Shown: positions 56,927 to 64,000 of the stretch, piece after piece
Layout: each line of letters opens with the position of its first letter
How positions within the stretch are numbered: position 1 is the stretch's first letter
From: Massariosphaeria phaeospora
Taxonomy: Eukaryota > Ascomycota > Dothideomycetes > Pleosporales
Assembly: GCA_011032825.1 (NCBI GenBank)
Contig: JAADJZ010000006.1
Span: 248,001 to 312,000, forward strand
Direction: 5' to 3'
DNA length: 64,000 nucleotides
The notes under the pieces: model-generated
The model's database searches: none
Told to the model about the DNA's origin: nothing
The model's input: only the letters and a program-made list of their open reading frames with translations
Position numbers and translations under genes: made by a program

Positions 56927-58604
56927 TCACAGCACATACCGAAAATACGGGTTCTCCATATCCGTCAAATCCATAAACGCAAACCGATCCCGCTCCTCCT
57001 CGTCCACCGGCAAGCCCTCCCTTCGTTTATTCTCGCGCCACAGCACAAAGTACAGAGCCAGCGATGCGGCAATGGTGATACAGTAACTGCGCCCCAGTCA
57101 GTATCTACGAAACATGTCAAGACACGGCCAACTCACCAGATAATCAGCCCACTCCACAGCGCCGGATAGTGAGCTGCTTTCGTCTCGCTGTAGATGAGCT
57201 GCGGCCCGACAATGTTGCCGACGCAGTAGGCGACGAAGATGGCGGCCGCCATGGCGCTCTTCTTCGTGGCGCCGGCGACGTTGCTCATGCCGAGGACGAT
57301 GGTGAGGCTCACGACGGCGCCGAAGGTGCCGATGATGCTGTAGCCGGCGACTGGGGCGCCTGCGTGATAACTCCAGCGGGATTTCCAAATCATGGCGCAG
57401 CCGGCGATGACAGGAAGGCAGTTCCCGATCAACAAGATGATGCGGATGTTGGGGATTTTCGAAGACAGATAGCCGCACAGCAGGATGTCGACGAGGCAGA
57501 TGCCGCCGAGTGGGAACTGCCACAGGATAGACTCAAGTGACGACCAGCCGAAGGTGCTGACGATCAGTGGCCCGAATCCAGATACCGCGCCGTTGACCGT
57601 GTACGCCGAGGCCATCATGAGGAAGACGAGCCACAGCTTGACGTCGAGGAATGCTTCTTTGAGCTGCGAGACCTTGATCTTCTGGCACCGCACGCCCGTC
57701 TGGCCTTGCCGGAGCCGCTCAACCGCAACCACGCGTTCCGCAGGCGTGAGAAACCACGCCGACACAGGGGAATTCGGAATGCAGAAACACCAGATGCCGA
57801 AGAGCAGCGTCAGACAGCCAGCCAGCAGGTAGATGTACTGCCAGCGCTTCAACGCGCCGCCGGTGATCTGCGCAAAGCCGTAGTTCAGCGCCCCCCCGAC
57901 GATAGTGAACAGCCCCGTCGCGGAAAACCACCACGACTGGCGCAGCGCCTGTTCGCGCTGCGTGTAGTACCCGGCCACTATACACATGAAGCCCGTTGGG
58001 ATGATGGATTCCACGAAGCCGAGGAAAAAGCGCTGCGCATACAGGCCGCGCCAGGTCGACACCGCCGCAGTGAGCATGCAGACCAGCGCCCAGCAGACGA
58101 CGACGCCGCCGAGCATGCGCCCGAGGTTGAAGCGCTGCAGCGCAAACGTCATGGGGTACAAGCCGGCCAGCATGCCGAAGTAGAACATCGACGTCGCCCA
58201 GCTGAGCCGCGACGTGTTGGTTGTTGGCGGCGTGGTCGCCGTGTCGACGACACTGAGCGCCAGGTCCTTGGTCATGCCGAAGAGTACTGCGGAGCCGAGG
58301 ATGGCTTTGTCGTAGTACACCAGGCCGTAGCCTGGTGGTCGTTAGCATGCTGTCAGATACCTAGCAGAGTAGAGTGCTGAGAGGAGCAAAGTATACCTAC
58401 GACCATCGCCGGCATCAAAAACCAGTCGATCTTTCTGAGCACCCTCTTCTCCACGTCCGCATCAATCGCCGTAGCATGCTCGCCCACTAGCCCAATCGCA
58501 ACGTCCTTGTCCAGCGAGACTGCGCTCCGACTATCCCCAGAGGCCCTTTCAGCTTCGCCCGGTGTCAAAGCCACGCCCTTCTCGTCTGACCGTAAAGCAG
58601 CCAT
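56927..58604 (-). CDS. MFS transporter, Dal5-like (ACS) type, second copy of the family in the window
   Basis: There are three exons: 58604-58397, 58331-57137 and 57086-56927. The introns are 65 nt (GTATAC..CACCAG) and 50 nt (GTGAGT..GCGCAG); 520 residues. The start is ATG 58604 (MAALRSDEKG). A ~65-residue hydrophilic tail ends at RVLRKIDWFLMPAMVV. About 12 hydrophobic segments follow, with a central charged loop (RCQKIKVSQLKEAF) and the FFLGFVESIIPTGF block of the family. The last exon supplies the final helix (IAASLALYFVLW) and a charged C-tail with DMENPYFRYVL, typical of Dal5-like carriers. The substrate is unknown. It is only loosely similar to the MFS gene at 36114-37887 and has a different exon pattern. 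Confidence 0.85.
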
Positions 58605-60122
58605 GTCTTGCCTATGTATGTATGAATGTATGCTAGAGTAACGGACCGATTGTTGTGCTTATCAGATGTAAACGCCCGACACCGCAAAATAACCTTCTTC
58701 GCTGAAGCTTTTGGGAAGTCTCTACTGTAGAGAATGCCCATCACATCATTGCGCGATGCCCGACGACCTAATTAGCCCGCTTTTATTCCACCCCCCATGC
58801 TGTCCCTCCCCCTCCCTCCAGCTTTCACGAGCTAGCTCTATGCAGGTTACCCCGCGGAGATATACACCTTTACACGGCAATCGGGAGTTCGTTTAGATGC
58901 CATTGGGTGGGATAGATACGTAGCAGAAGGTGGGATGGATGGACCAGAGTGGAGGTGCAAGCGACGAGAGATCGCTAGACCGCGTTCGATGCTAGCTCAA
59001 CCGTGACTAAGCAAGCACCATGAAGAAAATTTGAGATTGCGACTTCTGGTCTTCCGCATTTCACGCAGACTGACTTCGCGCATACCCGCGCGCCAGCGCC
59101 AGCGCAGCCGTCTCCATAACGACCCAAATTAGTATACACACTGTTCATTCGACACGACACAAGTACAAGAACCAAGTACCATCATCGTAGTCCGTCCACA
59201 CAAACAACCCCCACCTCCCCATCCCAGCCCCGTCTCCTACCTCGCTCGATCCGCTGCCTCTCCATCAGCAGACCTAGAGCTGGATACACACACGCTGTAC
59301 GAGACCAGAGCAAGCCCCAGACCGGGGCTTCGACGATTTTTGAGTACGGAGCCGATAGACGCAGTGCCGGATCTCCGTAATTGATGCGTCGAGACATTAC
59401 ACATTATATTACCTGCCTATGTATCTATGTATGTACCTAGCTAGTCAGCTAGGTGTTCGCACAAAATGTGAAGAAATGGAATCAAATCACTGTTCGTGTC
59501 CATCACCATGTATATCTCGACATGGACATACACATGTTTGCAGTGAAACGAATGCAACGCAAAGATAGACATTCGGAGCCGTGGACGGTAATGATATATG
59601 TAGATGAGCCCGCCGCGAGTGCCAGGCCTTTCAGGGCCACGAAACTCCAGCTGGACATGGCTAAACTAGACTAGACTCCGAATCCAGCCACCCGTGCAAT
59701 CCCTATCCAACTTCCACCAGGCCCAGCCCAGCCCGTTCCCCAAAAAGCACCGCGCCATTATCGTGAGAAGACCCGTCCATGCCATCCGACTCGTGTAACC
59801 GTTCTCGCAGTCCCGCGACCTAAAAACCAATGCGCACTGTCACGCCCAAATAGACAGGACATTGACAGACCCAAGCGTCACAGGTCATCGTTCGAGTATA
59901 CTGCTGGCCACTCATCTTAGGTTTTTATGTACCCTGCCGTACACTATCGATACATGAATGGCCCTCGGGACGCGTAGAGGGCCGACCAGCCGGTCGTCGC
60001 CCTCCCGTTCCTTCGACCATGCCAGGATAGAGGAGATATGCTGAGAGATGGGGTATAATCAGATCCCTGGAAACCAGAATCAAGAGTTAAGATATAACGA
60101 TCAAAGAAAAACAAAGTGAGGG
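58605..60122. other. Intergenic region
   Basis: No supported gene. It holds tATGT-type short repeats near 59412-59440 and the 3' flank of the SPRY gene. Confidence 0.45.
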
Positions 60123-62394
60123 TCAGGATCGGCCTCTTCGTGGTGAGTGTGATGTTTGGGTGGCACTGCGGACGCGGATGTGGGGCGGTTCGAGTTGCGG
60201 CCCTTCCGCAACGGCTGCATCGTAGCTTGGGATAGGCGGATCGGTGTCGGACTGGTTGTTCAACAACGGGAGTCGTTCTTGCCAGTAACCATCTTCGTGA
60301 CTCGTCGTCCTACTCAGGCTAGGCGACCCTTGAGGGCTAGTATATTCGGGAGGCAGGTCCCCGGGTTGTAAAAACCCCAGACCGTGGATGTTCGTTTGGT
60401 GCTGGCCCTCCGCACTTCTACCTTCCCCGGCATTGTCTTCGTTTGAGTCTACAAGACTAAGGGCCGCCAGTGAGATATCCGTAGGACTTCGTTGGGGTCC
60501 AGGACTTGTGGGCTGATTTCGTCCCAGGCGCATCTGTTGGCTGCTAGTCCTTCCATGCCCGTAGCCACCGGGCATATAGTTCCCGGCCATTCCTTCTCTT
60601 ACTCCCTCACGGCCACCTTCTAAGAGGATGGATCCTTGTTCGCTGCCGTATGGTGGTGGTGGAGCCAGACTTCCGGTCATTGGTGCCAGACCCCACTTCT
60701 TGACATTCGCTTCGATAAAAACAAAGCCCATCTGTCCAAAGTTCACATGCACTTGGCATGGCCCATTCGCGCCGACTGTGGGGAAGAAATTCTGCGTCTT
60801 CAGACCATGTGCGACGTCGTCGAGCTTTTTGCCGTTTCGAGTGAAAAAGACGGTTCCGGTGCGGGGGCGATATCCGACGCCGATGACATCTCCCTGGACG
60901 TACGCCGGGCCGTAGGGACTTGGGATAAAGGGTTGGTTATGTCGGCGAGATCCGTGCGACATGTAGGCTATCGACCACTTGTGGTGTCCTGCGGAAGTTA
61001 GCAACCAGGCACCAGGACTGGTGTGTGCATCTCTGTACATACCAGGTAACCTAAACAGTGGATATGGCTTTGTCGTTACACCAATCGCAATACTAGTGCT
61101 CTCCGGCTTATCGTAAATCTTGGCCTCCCAGTAGTACACCTCGTTTTGTTTGGGTATCGGCAGATTGCTCTGTACGCTACACTCGGAGTCGAAGAATTCG
61201 ATCTCGGTACGACCTTCGACGAAGCAGTTGGCTATTTCGAGCTCTGGCTCGAATTCCCACGCAGACACGCCCTTCTCTTGGATTGCTAGGAACTGCGATA
61301 AGGAAATGTCGGTCTGCACGGATTCTGGAGGATTGGCTTGAACGAAGGCTGCGACAAGTCAGCATAGATACAGTGACATTAGAATCACCGGTAGCTAGGT
61401 ATGAGGGCGTAACTAGAGGTCTCGCCGTACCTTTGGCCCTGAGATACTCTGCTCTCTGGATGTCGTCCATGTCCTCCAACGCCTCAGCCTCCTCCTTCGC
61501 GAACTGCTGCTCATCATCGAATTCCCCGGGCCGTGTTAACCTGTCCAAGAAGATGCGACCCTGTTGTGTGTAGCGGAAGTAGTAGACGATGGCGGAGAGA
61601 ATGAGGCCGAATCCCGCAGCGCCGAGGACTGAGAAGATGCCGATCATGATTCCTTTTGCGGTGGAGCCTATGTTGTGGTACTGTTCTATCCGCACGGGCT
61701 CGTTGTACAGTCTCTGGGTGCCTTGAATCGTCTCCAAAACAATGGCGGGCGGCGGCGAGGGTGCATGGCTGCTGGGCAGATACGACCGGGAGAGCGTGGT
61801 TGGAGGCGAGACAGCCCACTGGGCGTCCTGCGATAACATGGTGACGGGTGGTGTGGGCCTGCTGTCCGTGAAGACAGGCAGACAAAAGGGTGCGCTGTCG
61901 TGGAGAGGCGTGCCGCTGCTGCGCCCGTGCTGTCGCGGCTGTGGACTGTGCCCGGGCGAGGTGAACCCAGCGGGGGCCGGGATGGTGACGTACAAGGCGA
62001 GCGCAGGCAGTGAAGATGTCAAGATAGCGATGCTGGTGGCGATAAGGCGCGCGTGTGAAGCGGTGGGCGCAGATGAGGAGCGCGAAGGGTTGCGCGGCAG
62101 TGTCGAGGGGTCAGGAGAAGGGAAGTGTGATGTTGTGGGTGATGGACCAGATCTTGAGACACTGTGATGCAGCAAGACCGCAGCCGGCAACTGCCAAGTC
62201 GCCACCTCCGCCTGCACGCGACGGCTCTGCCCCGGCGACTCAACCCTCACGACGCCGAATCGTGATGTATTTTTTGGTCGCAAATATTCCTGGTCTGGCC
62301 GGCGTTCAGTCGAGATGGTTTCAGGTAGCCTGGTCTCGAGGGCTCCCCTTCCTCGAGGCAACGGTGATACAAGCGTAAAAGCGCTGCCGCTCAT
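60123..62394 (-). CDS. Ssh4/Ear1-like SPRY-domain adaptor with PPxY motifs
   Basis: There are three exons: 62394-61431, 61348-61043 and 60988-60123, with introns of 82 nt (phase 1) and 54 nt (in frame, removed because it interrupts the conserved RLPG-HHKWSIAY). About 711 residues if the first in-frame ATG (62394) is right; the start is uncertain. A hydrophobic segment (LIATSIAILTSSLPALALYV) lies near residue 110 and a strong membrane helix (GIMIGIFSVLGAAGFGLILSAIVYYF) near residue 260. A SPRY domain follows (YYWEAKIYDKPESTSIAIG, GYRPRTGTVFFTRNGKKL). PPPY and PPEY in the tail are Rsp5 WW-domain ligands. Yeast Ssh4/Ear1 recruit Rsp5 to ubiquitinate membrane proteins at endosome and vacuole; the same role is likely here. 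Confidence 0.8.
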
Positions 62395-64000
62395 CCGCCC
62401 AGGCAGCCTACCAGACCGCGGAGCAACGGGCGTTTCTACAGCTGGCAACGCACTCCAGACCCCAACAACATGCACTCAATGGGCCTTGCAGCAGCTCCAG
62501 ATGCGTGTCCTGCTGTGTCTCTCGCCCTGGAAACGCGCGGTAGAAAAGACAGCCTGACATGTTCTGCCCCCATGATCCCGTCAGCCACTCACCAGTGCTC
62601 CAAGGCAACATGTCGCACAGCTGTGAAACATTGACATTCGTTAGTCACAAATCTATTGATAGACGTCCTTCTCTCTACAGTCTTGTTAATGTTCAATTCA
62701 ACCAACTCAAGACAAACATCTTTTCACAGACATTATCCTGTTGACAATATTCTTAATATTTCCTTCGACCGACTTTGACAAGTTGCTCTTCTACATTTCT
62801 GCGTTTGATAGGCCTGCTGGCGCAAAGTCAAGCTTACATAGCTCATCTTGCTCCGAACTTAGAACTTAGAACTATCTAAACAACTCTTCTAGAAAAACAA
62901 TTTACAGAACTTAGACAAAATATCTACACCCAAGAACAGGTTTGTCGCGAATAAGTTAGATTGCTATGCTAGACTACCTAGGCAAATCGTATATTAGAGT
63001 AGTACTCCGACTATGTAGCAAGCTTGACGGCCCTTCACTTGGTCTCTTCTGAAGAGGTCCAATTTCGGCAGTTGAAGGCGCAATAGAATACCCGCTGGAG
63101 GAGTTTCAGTCAAGTGACTATAAAACATTGCCGATATACGCTATACCAGAGTGGACTACTTGTCCTTCCAGACAATATATTAGCTGATACCTTTGCGAGA
63201 TCATCATGCGCTGCCTTGTTCTCCGGACCTGCTCCGTGCAAGCTGCATGATGGAACTGATATGATAAACCCCGAGAAAGCCGACCGTGATCAGGAGTGAG
63301 GATACCCACACAACATTCGATTCAGTATAAACCGCAGCCTGCAGTGGTTCTAGGGTCCGGTGTGGACACGAGTGCGAGACTCACTCAAGGCTAGCGTAGC
63401 GAAGTAGTCATCGGAAGAGCTCGGGACGATGACTCACGGTGATAGGAGAAGAAGCCCAATACTGTCAAGCCGGGCGAGAACAGGAAAAACGGCGAGAGTG
63501 GTGGATAGGGCTGGAAGAGCAGTCAATCTGGGGCAAGCTGAAATAGTAAATCTAGCTTCGCTGTATGTGGGCTGGGCGGCCGGAGTATTTGACTGACTTG
63601 CACGCAAATGCTAGTAGTCATTGAGACATCGGAGATCCGGTATTGACCCGGTGAGTGTACCCACGAACACAGGGGCGGAGCGGGGATAAGGCTTGTGGAT
63701 GTCGCAGAGAAGACTCCTGTCTTTGTAGAGGGCTATACATGGGACGATTGCAGTCACCTGGATGCCGGCTTTAGGATACATACTATAAGCGGTGTTAGAA
63801 GCACAGGGGCTGGCGGCCCCCACATCCTATGGTACAGAGGATTGTTCAATCGATGTAACGCAATGTCGGCCATACACAAAAGCGTATGCACGATGAGCTG
63901 CAAGAAAGTCGCCCTCCAGGTGGAATCGCCAGCCCGAACAGGTCAATACAGACAACGAACAGTCAAACATACCCATCGGTTCTGTGGACAGTGTGATAAT
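62395..64000. other. Right-edge region without a supported gene
   Basis: The first part is the 5' flank of the SPRY gene. From about 62.7 kb the sequence is more AT-rich. Open frames are short and without homologues. No tRNA or repeat was recognised. Confidence 0.45.

Noticed and set aside
1..64000. CRISPR arrays, rRNA or tRNA genes, riboswitches, bacterial-type operons
   Set aside because: None seen. Repeats present are simple-sequence, transposon-end or LTR repeats, and the gene structure is eukaryotic.

Overview
The window looks like nuclear DNA of a filamentous ascomycete (Pezizomycotina; a Dothideomycete is my guess, not something the sequence proves). Genes carry many short introns of about 43 to 130 bp with GT..AG ends and CTAAC-like branch sites. 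The products are typically fungal: DUF3176, Dal5-type MFS carriers, GH128 and 2EXR proteins, and fungal hAT and Copia elements. Exon boundaries below were worked out by hand from splice signals and frame continuity.

Layout. 1-2.8 kb: a coiled-coil gene running off the left edge, divergent from a shortened Hsp70-like gene. 4.1-7.1 kb: a decayed hAT transposon. 7.5-9.5 kb: a multi-exon coiled-coil gene with a one-heptad microexon. 9.5-11.7 kb: gene-poor, with a few doubtful small ORFs. 11.7-15.7 kb: a membrane-anchored histidine acid phosphatase and an APC-family permease. 16.0-18.1 kb: a low-complexity Cys/His protein. 18.9-25.7 kb: three genes in tandem on the minus strand (PAP2 phosphatase, MoaC fused to a long N-terminal extension, MoaA). 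27-28.6 kb: two unknown basic or acidic proteins. 29.27-34.60 kb: a young Copia element with identical LTRs, inserted in the 3' end of an unknown gene. 36-40.1 kb: an MFS transporter, a doubtful gene and a GPI-anchored GH128 protein. 40.4-42.9 kb: RPL17 and fibrillarin (NOP1), divergent. 43.7-52.8 kb: a DUF3176 gene broken by a hAT element that itself holds a second, younger hAT element. 54.5-62.4 kb: a 2EXR protein, an MFS transporter and a Ssh4-like SPRY/PPxY adaptor. The last 1.6 kb shows no gene.

Most striking signal. The four transposons, of two unrelated classes, contain 29 in-frame nonsense codons by my reading: 28 TAG, 1 TAA, 0 TGA. The Copia polyprotein stays in one frame for about 4.7 kb with 13 TAG codons and no frameshift, although its LTRs are identical, so the ambers probably pre-date insertion. 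Several ambers in the hAT elements fall exactly where another hAT copy in this window has Trp (TGG), and one where another copy has Gln (CAG). This suggests either a mutational process confined to TGG/CAG or that amber is read as an amino acid in these elements.

Other points: a previously unnamed-looking Cys/His signature shared by two unrelated-looking genes, a 21-nt microexon between two homologous 69-nt introns, and gene breakage by three insertions that can be dated relative to each other.
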